64,000 nucleotides of DNA, from assembly GCA_014529385.2 (NCBI GenBank), contig CM043955.1:148255640-148319639 (forward strand), in the 5' to 3' direction. Position 1 is the stretch's first letter; each line of letters begins with the position of its first letter. The DNA is from Adiantum capillus-veneris (Eukaryota; Streptophyta; Polypodiopsida; Polypodiales; Pteridaceae). Both the position numbers and the translations under genes were made by a program. Shown here one piece after another: positions 24,165-35,532 of the stretch. The notes below the pieces were generated by a model. The model searched no databases. It had not been told where the DNA came from and was given only the letters and a program-made list of their open reading frames with translations.

Positions 24165-26860
24165 AGACGGGATAGGATTAATTTGAAAGAGGGTGCAAAA
24201 CCAATTGTGCAGCAAAGATATAGAATGAATCCTAACTTTGCCAAACAGGTGAAGGAGGAGCTTGATAAGCTCCTGGCAGTAGGGTTCATTAAACCTGTAC
24301 ATGAAGTATCATGGTTGTCTCCTATACTGGTTGTGCCAAAGAAAAATGGAGCTTTAAGAGTATGTGTGGATTATAGAAAATTGAATGCAGCAACCATTAC
24401 TGATCCCTTTCTTATGCCATTTTGTGATGCTGTGTTGGATGCAGTAGCTGGTCATGAAATGTACAGCTTTTTGGATGGATTTTCTGGTTATAATCAGATT
24501 AGTGTTGCTGAGTCGGATCAGCATAAAACAGCTTTTATAACTGAATGGGGAGCCTTTGCCTACACAGTGATGAGTTTTGGGTTAACCAATGGACCACCTT
24601 CATTTAATTTTGTTGCTCATAAGGTGTTTGAACCTTACTTATAGGACTTTATGAGAGTCTTTGTGGATGATTTCTCAGTGTTTGGAAAGAAGGATAAACA
24701 TCTGCTACATCTGAAGCTCTGTTTTGAAAGATGCAGACAATTCAGGATGGCTCTGAATCCTTATAAAAGTGTAATTGCTGTGAGGAGTGGAATACTTTTA
24801 GGACATGTGGTGTCAGAAGCAGGAATGGCTATAGATGTCAAGAAAATAGAAGCCATTCAAGCAGCACCAGTTCCTACCAATGTTAAAGAGTTAATGAGGT
24901 TTGTTGGACAGACAAAGTGGCACTCCAGATATTTGAGGTATTTGTCTAATGTATGCTTGCCATTAACTCAATTAACAAAGAAGGATGTGGCATTTGTATG
25001 GGATGAACCTCAGCAGAAATCATTTCAGATGTTGAAGAAAATGATATCAGTAGCACCAATTTTGCAGCCACCTGATTGGTCATTGCCTTTTCATGTGTTT
25101 GTTGATGCCTCGGATATAGCAATAAGAGCTGTACTGATGCAGGAGAAGGAGAAGGGATGGTTCAGACCTGTGTACTATGCAAGCAGGGTTCTCACAGGTG
25201 CAGAAAGAAACTATCCTGTGACAGAAAGAGAAGCTTTAGGGATGGTATATGCATTGAATAAGTTCAGGCATTACTTGTTGGGGAACAAGATAGTTTTTCA
25301 TGTTGATCATCAGGCCTTGTTGTATTTGATCAAGAAGCCACTTCTTACTGGAAGGCTTGCAAGATGGATGTTGTTATTGCAGGAGTTTGACTTTCAGATT
25401 GAGCATACTCCTGGGAAGGAGCATGTAATTGCAGATTATCTAAGCAGGATTGAAACAGGTGAAGCACCTACTGGGGTAGATGATGCACTTCCTGATGCTC
25501 AGCTGTTTGATGTGCAGACTGCTGTGACTGAGTCTTGGTATGATCAATTGCTGATGTTTTTGACTGATGGAACTATACCAAGGGAGTTCAATGCTGATCA
25601 GAGAAGAAAATTTGCACTGAAAACCAGACCCTATTTAGTTATTGTAGGGGCACTATATAAGAAAGGCATTGATCAAGTGATAAGAAGATGTGTACCAGAA
25701 TTTGAGCAAAGTGCAGTCTTGCAGGAAGCACATTCAGGCACAGCAGGAGGGCATTTCTCTGGAGATACTACAGGGAAGAAGATTTTGCAGGCTGGATTAT
25801 GGTGGCCTACAGTTTTAAAGGATGCACATGATTATGCCAAAAGATGTGTAATTTGTCAGAAAACAGGTCAACCTGATTCAAATAGGGTTAGGATGGGGGA
25901 TCATCCTATTTTGCCTTTGGAACCTTTTCAAAAGTGGGGTTTGGACTTTGTAGGACCTGTCAAACCAACTTCCAAGAGGGGATGCAGATACATTTTAGTG
26001 GCTACAGATTATTGCACTAAGTGGGTAGAAGCAGTAGCATTGAAGGATAATAAAGCTTCAAGTGTGGCCAGATTTCTTTATCATAACATTATGACCAGGT
26101 TTGGGTGTCCAGTGGAGCTGGTAAGTGACAGAGGAACTCATTTTCTGAATGAAGTAATTTCAGAGCTAACAAGGACACATATGATTATGCACAAGAAGTC
26201 TACAGCATATCATCCACAGGCTAATGGTCAGGCTGAGAGCTCCAACAAAACACTGGTAAGGATTTTGAAAAAGATTGTGACAGAGAATCAGAAGGATTGG
26301 GATGATAAGTTGGATTCTGCCTTATGGTCCTTTAGAACAGCTTTCAAAGTCACTACTGGTATGACACCATTCAAGCTGGTGTATGGGCTGGAAGCTGTGG
26401 TTCCTATGGAGTTTGTGGTACCAAGTTTAAGAGTCTCAGCAGAGAAGCAGTCTCCAAAGTTGTCAGTACTACACAGGAACAAATATCTGATGCAGCTGGA
26501 GGAGGATAGGTTAGTAAGCTCTTACATTACTGAAGTCATACAAAGAAGAAGACAAGCATGGGTGACCAAGAATGTGAAGTTCAAGATCTTTCAGGTTGGA
26601 GATTGGGTAATGTTGTACAACTCTAAGCTGGGACCACATCCTGGTAAATTGTCATTGAGATATCAGGGACCATATCAGATTGTGCAGGATAAAGGACAAG
26701 GGACATTCATCATAGCTGATGTGTTTGGTACAAGAGTGGAAAAGGTAGTTAATGGTTTCAGGCTGAAGAAATTTCAGGGAAAGCCACCTCATTTGGACTG
26801 GCCAAGTGTAGCCTGCATAACTGTAATACCCCTACAGCCAGGAGATTCAGAATCAGCAAA
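24165..26860 (+). pseudogene. Ty3/gypsy Pol: RT, RNase H, integrase (one internal TAG)
   Basis: The frame enters inside RT (LKEGAKPIVQQRYRMNPN) with no gag or protease upstream, so the element is 5'-truncated near 24165. RT shows SFLDGFSGYNQ and FVDDFSVFG (VDD at 24663-24671). RNase H begins at FVDASDIA. Integrase has the HHCC finger (HSGTAGGHF ... CVICQ) and a D,D-E core (GLDFVGPV, SDRGTHF, PQANGQAESSNKTL). A single TAG at 24642-24644 splits an otherwise open frame between PYL and DFMRVF. A C-terminal domain (YQGPYQIVQD) follows. The frame then continues into the third ORF. Confidence 0.8.
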
Positions 26861-29318
26861 AGGAAAAGGAAAAATGCTGGTTTGCATGGATTTGAGGAGG
26901 TCTTTTCATAGTATCCCATATAATTCACGGGTTGGAGGAAGTAGGCAGTTCCAAAGTGCACATCCGATTCAACATTGTAGATGTTGGAAGAGTACCTGTG
27001 TCGGAACTGACCAAGTCGGAATTTTTAATAAGAAATTATTAGGCCGGACTAATAACTTCGGGGAGTGTGCTGAAAAGAAGTTTCGTAGCACTTCAAGGAT
27101 ACTGGGTGGAGATAAGTGTGCGTGGTGCAGCGAGTATAATCATACATGCAACAAAAGTTTAGTACACATGCAGCAGCGCGGAGCATTCGGGTTTTCGCTT
27201 GAAGAAGCTTTATTCAGTCCTGCCATGCCGAAAGCAAAGCAATTGATGGCCATGCAACCACAGCCTGATGAGGAGCAGACCGAAGGTTCGGGGCGACGTT
27301 TGAGAAGCAAAGCTTTGCCTATGCGGCTTGACGTTAGCAGTGCAGACGAAAATAGTGACTCTGCAGAAGAGGAAACGCCAATGCCGACTCCTGTGTCAGA
27401 AGGTAAGGTGATGCAAACATTAATGGACCCTTTTATGGATTTCAAAGTTGACATAGATTGTCAGGAAGAGCGCAACGCCATATGGTTGCAGCAGGTAGGA
27501 TTGTATGAGTTTGCCATTCTGCCTTGGGAAGAATGTAAAAACAATGTATATGCAAAGTCTCAGTTGGAAATACTTAGGAAGACTAAGGGGAGAGTGTCAC
27601 CGCATGTGGTACTCAATGTGGAGTTGGTGTCTGAGGTGTTCAAGCTGCCTTTGCATCCTAATACACCTATTCCAAAGTGTTCAGAGGAAGCACTGAAAAA
27701 GGAGTTTGGTCCAAGAGAAGGAGGCAGGTAGTATTACATGTTAAAGAATGTGGCATATGCTAGGAGAGAGCAGCTTAAGTGGTACTTGGAGAGGCTATGC
27801 TTTATTGTGAAGTTTGATTATATGTCAAAAGAAAACTTTGCACCATTAAGCTATGCAGAGCAGGGAGGAGAAGTGAGCTGGGCTCACTGGGTGTATGAAA
27901 AGTTGGCAGCAGAGATTCATTCTTTAGACAAGAGGAAGACACAGGCAAATAGTAGGTTATGTGGTTACTTGTCAACATTGTTTTTTTTTGCACAGAGAGT
28001 ACAGAATGGTGAAGCAAGGTGGCATGTGAAAGCAGAAAAACTGGTGCAGGAGAAGCAGCAGCCAGTTCAGATTGAGCATCCCATCATGGTGCATTCTGAA
28101 AAGACAGGATTTGTGAAGTTTAATGCTAAGCATATGGAGGCTTATGAGGATTTGGTGAAAGCCAAATATACTCCAGGAGAGGCCTTTGAAGAAATCACAA
28201 CAAAAATGCAGTTTGCAGAATTTGGTACCATGGATGTTGATTCACCAATGCAGGTAAAAGCAGAGGAAACACCAATAAAGCTTGGTAAGGCTTTCGCATT
28301 ATCCAACAAGAGGAAGAAGTCTGAACCAGTCAGCAGAGTGTTTTCTAGATTAGATTTCAGTACTGAGGAAGTCTCTGGAGTATCAGTAGATACTGGGAAA
28401 TTGGACAGTGATAAAGTAGTTCAGATGCTGCAGCAGGTGCAGGAATTTGTGAGGCAGCAGAATGATATGCTGAAGGTTCAGAGTATGCAAGTTGAAAGGA
28501 ATGCAGAAAAATTGATGGAGTTTAAAGGACAGGTGTCACAGGTGAAAGAGTTTGAAGAGCAGATAGCTATGATGAAAGTAAAGTATGAGCAGGATATGGA
28601 GGAAACAGTGGGGAAACAGAAGATGGAGTTAGCAAAAGTGAAGAGATCATTGGGGGAGTTTAAGCAATGGACTGAGAAAGTGGAGGCAGCGGTTGCTTTG
28701 GAATTGGAAGACATGGCAAAGAGGAATGCAGAGTTACAGGTCACTGTGGAGATGCAGAGGTTGAGATTGGAACCTTTGCAGATATTAGAGCAACAGATGT
28801 TGGCACAAGAGGAAATTAGCTTGAGTGCAGTATTAATGAAAGAAGGAGAAGTGTCTATTCTCAAGCAGCAGTTAGCTTTGGTTGCACAGGAGATGTGGCA
28901 AAAGACCAAGGAAAGAATGAGATTTGTCATTAAGTATCCATATGAGGTGTTAAAGGCAGGGTTAGTGCATGAGGTAGAAGCACAATTGTTGAAGGAAGTG
29001 CAGAAATTGCAAAAGGAGAGAGACTGTTTGAAGCAGCAGGTTCAGCAGATGGAAGAGAATAAGAGACAGCAACTTGCAGAGGCAGAAAAGAAAGAGGAGA
29101 ATTTTACTAATAGTTTTTTGATGCAGGATGTAGCTGAGGAGAAAGTGGCAGAAGAGCAGATTGATACTGAGATTGCAGATAGAGCACAAGAGGTGGAAAT
29201 GGGAAAAGATGATGCAGCAGAATCAGATGCAGTAAAGGAAGCAGAGCTGGTGGATCATAAAGTGAATGCTGAGGAACAGAGTAACGAAGAAGCTGTGCAG
29301 CAGAGGGTGGATTCCTGA
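26861..29318 (+). CDS. Third coding region of the gypsy element, coiled-coil protein
   Basis: The Pol frame continues for about 800 codons after the integrase end, broken once by TAG at 27729-27731. The first part is Cys-containing (CAWCSEYNHTC) and acidic. A globular block follows (VSPHVVLNVELVSEVFKLPL), then a long coiled coil from about 28420 to 29080 rich in Gln, Glu and Lys (e.g. VQMLQQVQEFVRQQNDM). The end is very acidic. Plant gypsy elements of the Tat/Athila type have extra 3' genes with similar 'plant transposon protein' regions. A structural or transport role is possible; no enzyme motif is seen. Confidence 0.6.
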
Positions 29319-29392
29319 TCAAGGGATATGTGAATCCGGGTCAGATTTCTGCGAAATCTACCACCGGGGCGTGCCATGTGTTGAGAGGCACA

Positions 29393-29755
29393 TGTTAGAA
29401 ACTGACTCTGAATAGCTAAGTCGGATTTTGACTTATCGGATATTTACTGAGCTGTATTTTGCTAAGTCGGATGTAACTGTCTTTCAGTTGCAGTCTGTTG
29501 AATGTCTTGTGACTGGGTAGTTAAGTCGGATTTATCTATAAAAGTGGGGAATGTATCTGCGCACGAGGTATCTGTTCTCTGATATGAATGTGATGATGAT
29601 GGTGCAGTGCAGCAACTATTCAGTGTATTTTCTGCTTACTCTGATATTTAGAGTAGTCATGTTTACTGTGTCTGAATTGTTGTTAATGAAGTATGGTGGA
29701 GTAGATGGTTATTATTGCTGTGTATGATGTTCATGTGTTGACCTAACCCACAACA
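29393..29755 (+). mobile_element. 3' LTR of the gypsy element
   Basis: The unit runs from TGTTAGAA (29393) to CCACAACA (29755), 363 bp, starting 75 bp after the end of the third coding region. It has a TATA box (ATCTATAAAAG, about 29536). Sequences built on AAGTCGGAT recur four times across 29420-29530. The following base begins the GGTACT repeat tract of element B, so the LTR seems to lie against or inside that tract. Confidence 0.65.
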
Positions 29756-30545
29756 CTAGTACTATGCAATGCACATGATTTGGTACTAGGGATCCTTTTT
29801 GGTACTATGAATTCAAGCTAGTACTATGCAATGTACAGTATTTGATACTAATGATCCTTTTGGGTACTATGAATTTAGGATAGTACCATGCAATGTAGAG
29901 AATTTGGTACTGGGGATCATGTTTGGTACTATGAATTCATGCTGCTACCATGCAATGTACAGAATTTGGTATTAGGGATCCTGTTTGGTACTAGGTTTGG
30001 TACTATGAATTCAGGCTGGTACCATGCAACGCACAAAATTTGGTACTAGAGATCCTGCTTGGTACTATGAACTCAGGCTAGTACCATGCAATGTACGAAA
30101 CTTGGTACTAGGGATCCTGTTTGGTACTCTGAATTCAGGCTGGTACCGTATACAATGTACAAAATTTGGTAGTAGGGACCCTGTTTTGTAATATGGATTC
30201 GGTTGGTACTATGCAGTGTACATAATTTGGTACTATGGACCCTACTTGGTCCTATGAATACATGCTGGTTTTATGCAATGTACAAAAATGTACCCACTTT
30301 GGTACTATGAATCCATTTTGGTACTATCAATCCAGTTTGGTGCTTTTCTGCACCAATCATAGTACCCACTTTGGTACCATGAATCCAGTTTGGTACTATC
30401 AATCCAGTTTGGTGCTTTTCTGCACTTAATTTGGTACTATAGCCTGAAATCTGGCAATACAGTGCCAAATTTGGTATTTTAGAATGAGTTGGTGGTTTAC
30501 ATTGTTAATTTTGGTACTGTAAACTACTTTGGTGCTTTGCTGTTT
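29756..30545 (+). repeat. TTTGGTACT-rich minisatellite, left arm of element B
   Basis: About eight loose units of 55-65 bp repeat TTTGGTACTA, GGGATCCTG, TACTATGAATTCAGGCTGGT and ACCATGCAATGTAC (29756-30260). Two tighter units of about 72 bp then follow (30295-30430, sharing CCAGTTTGGTGCTTTTCTGC). GGTAC occurs dozens of times, nearly always in the TTTGGTAC orientation on the plus strand. The tract ends just before a 3' splice-like site (TTTTGTATATAG, 30581-30592). Confidence 0.9.
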
Positions 30546-30913
30546 TATAATAATATTCTAAGCTCTAATGTGGATCAAATTTTGTATATAGGTGGAGCTC
30601 TACAGAAGATTCAAAAGCACGTATCCTGCGGTGGAGTTGTCACTTAGGTCCTTTGAGACACTCAAGACATTCTTTATCCAAAAATTAAAGGAGCGCTATA
30701 CTTGCTGCTGTATTTACCATATTCAGATGGTATACTTCAGGGATGCTTTCAATCAAATGCGCCAGAACAAGTTTGGGCATCACGCAAAGGAACATCCATG
30801 TACATGCTCCATTTGTGGTACACAATGTGAAGTAGGTGAGTGTTCTGGAAACCAGGCAGTTTTTTAGCACATAAGTATCTTACTGGATTTCATATTGTGC
30901 CCTCGCCCTAAGG

Positions 30914-31747
30914 TGAAGGGGATCGGGGAGCACCACAGACGGAGAGTGAGAGAGAGAGAAGGAGACACACACACTATGTGGGTGGGGAGACTGTGAAGTG
31001 GCAGCTCCCCCTATACAGTATACTCACTATAAGTATAGGGTAACAGTGGGGTAGCAAATATCACTCTCACATTTGAGAGCAAACCATGTGTGGAATCCTC
31101 GACACACAATAAACAACTGCTGCTGCAAAAAATTCAGCGTTCAGAATTTTAAAATTCTGATATGAGGAGCACGTCCGGAGCATGCCAAAATCCCAAGGTA
31201 GACTTCTGGATCATATGTATCCGAGTCCGGGTGTGAAAGCTATGCCAAAAAACCTCCGTTTCGACCCAAAAACGCAGCATAAACTGCCAAAAGAGGGTTG
31301 AAAAATGCAGCTCCTCAACCATAGCTCGAATGAGGTTTCTGATGGCTCGAATAGCTTCGAAAGGGGGATAAAACGCCAAGACACTTGGTGGAAACGCTCT
31401 TGGACAGCTGAATTTGCCGATGCCGAAGTCGAAACCCTGTTTGCACTCTTGAAAGTGCACATGCGCGGACGCGATTTTGGGAATGAAACTCGCTCTCCAC
31501 TGTCGTCGTGACTATGCATACACGCGCTCCCTCCGCACCTACGCTCTGATACCAATTGAAGGGGATCGGGGAGCACCACAGACGGAGAGTGAGTGAGAGA
31601 GAAGGAGACACAAACACAATGTGGGTGGGGAGACTGTGAAGTGGCAGCTCCCCCTATACAGTATACTCACTATAAGTATAGGGTAACAGTGGGCGGGCGT
31701 CCATGACCTGGGCGACCGGTCAAGGCACATAGGCCTTAACCCCAACA
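30914..31747 (-). mobile_element. Small non-autonomous LTR element with 5-bp target duplication
   Basis: The element is 834 bp and flanked by TAAGG on both sides (30909-30913 and 31748-31752). On the minus strand the 5' LTR runs from TGTTGGGGTT (31747) to CCCCTTCA (31557), about 191 bp. It is followed by the primer site TGGTATCAGAGC (31554-31543), matching initiator tRNA-Met. The 3' LTR at 31053-30914 repeats about 140 bp of it but lacks its first 50 bp. Internal sequence has no long gene. Size and lack of coding fit a TRIM-like or deleted element. Its LTR start resembles that of the copia at 42230. Confidence 0.85.
31543..31554 (-). other. tRNA-iMet primer binding site of the small LTR element
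   Basis: The minus strand reads TGGTATCAGAGC, the plant initiator-tRNA primer site, two bases from the LTR end. Confidence 0.85.
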
Positions 31748-33357
31748 TAAGGATCATGAATATCATGCACAAAGATGCTTGCTGGGAGAGTGCCCTAGAT
31801 GTGGTGTAAGGAAGTTGTCATTCTGCCTAGACGAGATTGCAGCAGATAGCAGGGAGGTGATTGTTAAGATATTTAAGGATGTGGGTATTGTACAGGTTAA
31901 TGCTAAAGGAAACGAGAAGAAGAGAAAGGAGTTAGTCGTGGAAAGGATGAAAAGTGCAACTTTCATTCATCTTTTTTCAGATTATCTGAAAAGCTTTGTC
32001 AAGCACAACTTTGTTTTTAGGTGGCAGGCCCAACAATTTAAAGACTGCTTGCTAAAGTTTCCAAGCGACGTTGTGATTTCTGTTGTTGATTTTGCAGAGA
32101 ATTATAGCTTTAAAGCGTAGAATGAGATCCAGTCCATGCATTGGTGGTCAACACAGGTCACAATACTGGTGCACATCTCTTATATCAGAAATTCAGTAGG
32201 AGCCAATGAGAAGACTCTGCATTTTTAGATATCAGACGATAAGCTCCATGACACGCTCTTTGTTCAGCATTGTTTTCTCTTCCATGACAGTTGGATGAAA
32301 CAACAAGGACAATGTTTCCGTTATCATTGGGTTTGGTCAGATGGTGCCGCTTCACAGTTCAAGGCACGATGACCATACTATTTTGTAGCCAGGTATTATC
32401 AGTTGACAGGATTGCATATGATGCACAACTTCTCCACTTCAGGACATGGAAAAGGAGAGCATGATGGTGCAGGTGCTGTTATCAAGAGAACCTTGACGCA
32501 TGAGGAGCTAAAGCCCGATGGGCTGGCCCATGAAGTGTGCGGCTGATGTGGTCAATTTTCTAACCGCGAGGTTTAACACAGCGAGGGAAGGTGGGGGTGC
32601 CAGCACAAGAAGGGTCTTCTGGTTGGTTTCATCGAATGATGTGTTGCATTCTCCACTATGGGACTGCAAACCAATTGTAGGGTCTAGCTCATTCCATTGT
32701 GTTGACGGCTACTCAACACACAATCCATGTGATGTGCGTTTTCGGACGCTGTCTTGCTTTTGTGATCCTTGTGTGCATGGGCAATGGAGGAGATGCAATA
32801 ATAAACAGCGCACTGAAGAATGGAAATATCTCTCCATTGAGCCATTGACAGAGTCTGTACAAGTAGGTAGTGATGAGGACGAGGATGATGAGGAGAACTA
32901 CAATGATCTGCTTTCCTCCCAAGTGAGTGTGGATTTAACCATGCCTATGTATGAAGGAGACCCTAAGGTGCTGAGCCAATTACTGTCCATTGGGGATAAC
33001 TCTGCAGTGAAAGAAGCCAAGGAGAAGGACTTCTACCTTCTAAAGTGCACCAAAACCATGTACCAGGCACCAAGAGTACTGAAGGACCTTTGGCATAACA
33101 AGATCGTAAAGGGTGGAATTCTGGTTGAGGGTTTGTGCTATGCCCTGGTTGAGGAAAAAGTTGATACTTATACCCTATTGAATGAGAAACCACCGGTCAT
33201 GATCTACTCCTATCTTGTTAGAGCCATACGGTTCCCCATGGAGGTCAAACCGGGCCTGCATAACCATTTTAAACTATCCTCAAAGATATATGAAAATATG
33301 TACAACATTATGCCATATGATGAAGGGAGTGACCACGAGGGGAGCCATACAACGTAA

Positions 33358-33715
33358 ACCCCAACTACAAGTCTAGCCACTGGCAACAACAATTGTAATT
33401 CTCTTGAATAGAATCTTACTTGTGATCAGTAGTGTGTACTTGCTAATTTGTTTTCAGCTGACTCTTGTAGTACCAAATTTGATAGCCAGACTGCCTAATC
33501 CTTGTTTGATAGGCAGGATACTTTAATATGGTTGAAAATATCTTAAGCAGGTGCAAGAATCCGGGTTTATTTAACAATGGGACAGAAATTAAAGTGGGAA
33601 GGAGTAATCAATGCTCGTGGGTTATTTGACATTTCTGCTGATTCAGGCTTCACATGGAAATAGCAACAGAAAAATTACCAAAGAAGTGGCAAGAAAAAGA
33701 TCATGTGCAGAAAAA
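33358..33715. other. Intergenic gap between convergent genes of element B
   Basis: The plus-strand transposase-like gene ends at 33357 and the minus-strand Ulp1-like exon ends near 33716. The gap holds one GTACCAAATTTG word (about 33470) and no frame. It is the terminator-terminator space of the two converging units. Confidence 0.5.
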
Positions 33716-34150
33716 TTAAGTGCATGTGTAAAACTTTTGCAGACGAAGGTTCATGCCCAACAATAATTTCTTATTACACGAAAATGCCAATCTTTTACAT
33801 AATCTTTTACACATTAGGGGGTCAAACCGGTACGAGTACCCTTCCAAAGATACAACGTAGTCAACAACATACAGGGAGATGCCGTCGTCTACATCAAACA
33901 GGGGTGTGCGCCGGCTATAAGCGGTGGGGAACTTCTCATCTAGCCATCCTATGATCCATGGCAGAATGACATCCATGAGATATTTCGGCTTGTTCGGATA
34001 GTAATAGTTTGGCTCATATGTTCGAATGCAGCAGCACGACTCATAATCGTTCTTAAATGATTTTGTATCTTGTGTCGTCCACAAGGAGCTTGCTGCCTTC
34101 ATTAAATTGAGGATGCTTGCGCCAAACTGTTCGCAGGAGCTTCAGGAAAA
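33716..34150 (-). pseudogene. Ulp1-like C-terminal exon without catalytic Cys
   Basis: The minus-strand frame reads YLMDVILPWIIGWLDEKF and then DVDDGISLYVVDYVVSLEG. The last part matches the form around the catalytic Cys of C48 proteases (DG-S-C-G-x-Y-V-x-D-Y-V), but the CG pair is missing and the sequence goes from Ser straight to Leu. The match is short and may mislead, but a C48 protease would parallel element A. The upstream part with the His motif was not found. Confidence 0.35.
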
Positions 34151-34229
34151 TGGGCTTGTCGCCGAACTGCCCAAAAGGCCTGCCACATCCTTCATAGAGG
34201 AAGCCCATTTTTCACAATGGGACTGGTCA

Positions 34230-34925
34230 AAAATATCTGTGTCAAGTAAACTAAGTTGTTAGAGTAGGTATACAGTTCAGAGTACCAAAGTCTGAAAAAT
34301 AGCAACAAGTTCTGTACATAATAGTACCAAAGCACCAAAGTACCAAAAGTACCAAAGGACTTAATCACCAAAGTCTGAAAAATAGCAAGTTCTGTACATA
34401 ACAGTACCAAAGTACCAAAGGACTTAAATCACCAAAAAAAGAAAAATAGCAAGTTCTGTACATATCAGTACCAAAGTACCAAAGGACTAAAATCACCACA
34501 ATCTGAAAAACAGCAAGTTCTGTACATAACAGTACCAAAGTACCAAAGGACTTAAATCACCAAAAAAATAAAAACAGCAAGTTCTGTACATAACAGTACC
34601 AAAGTACCAAAGTAAGCTGTGCAAATAGTACCAGGTTGTATGGACAGTATCAAGTTGTGTAAACAGTACCAAAAGTACCAAATGTACCAAAGGACCAAAA
34701 TGAATAAAAATAACAAAAAAGAACCAAAAGAAACAAATAGTACCCAATTGTGCAAATAGTACCAATTGTGTTAACATTACCAAAAATGTGTGGACACTAT
34801 CAATTTGTACAAACAGGACCAAATCCTATACACGATAGTACCAAATAGTACAAAAAGAACCAATAGTACCAAAATATGTACAAATCAGTAGCAAAGGTAG
34901 ATACAATACCAAAATCAGCCAGACC
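34230..34925 (-). repeat. TACCAAA-rich tract (TTTGGTA on the minus strand)
   Basis: Repeated units such as AGCAAGTTCTGTACATAACA and GTACCAAAGTACCAAAGGAC occur every 55-75 bp, at least five times. The word is the reverse of that in the left arm, so it lies in sense orientation for the minus-strand genes. The tract probably forms an intron or spacer between the Ulp1-like exon and the HAD-like exon. Confidence 0.85.
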
Positions 34926-35377
34926 AGTTTGGAAGTTAAGGGATTCATACCTAAAAAGAGACTTTGCATCTTCAGCAACTTAGGGAAGCAAGCATGCAGT
35001 ATGGTCATCAGATTGTGTCTTTGGCTGCTGCTGTAGGACCAAAGCATCAGGTAGCATCGCCTCCTCAGGCTAAGGATGAAATCCTCCGCATCAGGTCTCA
35101 CCACGCAGTATTTGTGCTCGGAGACCTGCACGCATCAGGGCCTACATCCCTCTGGAAATGGGGATTTCCACAAATCTTTGGGTTCTTCATGACAATCCTT
35201 CAACAGAACTCCATTCACATCCAGAATGACAAGGCGCTTAGTGCTCACCTTTACATCCAGCAGCATTGATGTATCTGGTCGCTTTTCATTCAGCCACCAC
35301 CTGTCCCTCACTGAAGTACCACGAAGCAAAATGAGTAAAGGAACACCCAGCCTTTTGGCAATAAAAAGTGTGGACAT
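34826..35377 (-). pseudogene. HAD phosphatase-like (FCP1/SCP1-type) fragment
   Basis: The frame reads KRLVILDVNGVLLKDCHEEP, the first HAD motif, with DVNG where active phosphatases have DxDxT. A TGA interrupts at about 35135. It resumes in the same frame with KYCVVRPDAEDFILSLRRR and YLMLWSYSSSQ, matching the RP...FL and WS-S second-motif region of plant CTD-phosphatase-like proteins that carry LDxNGLL. The second motif-I Asp is Asn, so catalysis is doubtful. It lies among element B genes on the same strand, so it is probably a captured gene or a piece of an element protein. Confidence 0.5.
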
Positions 35378-35532
35378 TTAGCACCATTAAAGGTTACCAA
35401 TTGTTGACAACATGACATAACAAGGAACGGACACATTAACATCTGACTGACATGACACCAAACATTGACAAACGCCAAATGGGATCGTATTTCATGATAA
35501 GCCAGAAGCAAGTACAAAATGTTGTTAAATAG

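Larger units (their letters stand above)
30592..33357 (+). pseudogene. Element B transposase-like gene (DFAENY / SDGAASQFK / HGKGEHDG)
   Basis: An exon at 30592-30908 has a Cys cluster (CTCSICGTQCEVGEC). After the small LTR insertion the frame resumes with LLGECPRCGVRKLSFC and continues with VISVVDFAENYSFKA, EIQSMHWWSTQVTI, WVWSDGAASQFKAR, and HGKGEHDGAGAVIKR. The final frame (32518-33357) has a Cys set SCFCDPCVHGQW and an acidic middle. Asp residues in DFAENY, SDGA and HDG fit an RNase H-like active site. Similar unnamed proteins occur in animal genomes (from memory). Stops at TAG (two) and TGA (one), a frame shift near 32520 and the insertion make this copy inactive. Confidence 0.6.

Noticed and set aside
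35485-35510. TCTGGCTTATCATGAA shared by element B (minus strand) and the Ulp1-like gene of element A near 13750
   Set aside because: A single 16-base match in 64 kb is expected about once by chance, and the two reading frames differ.
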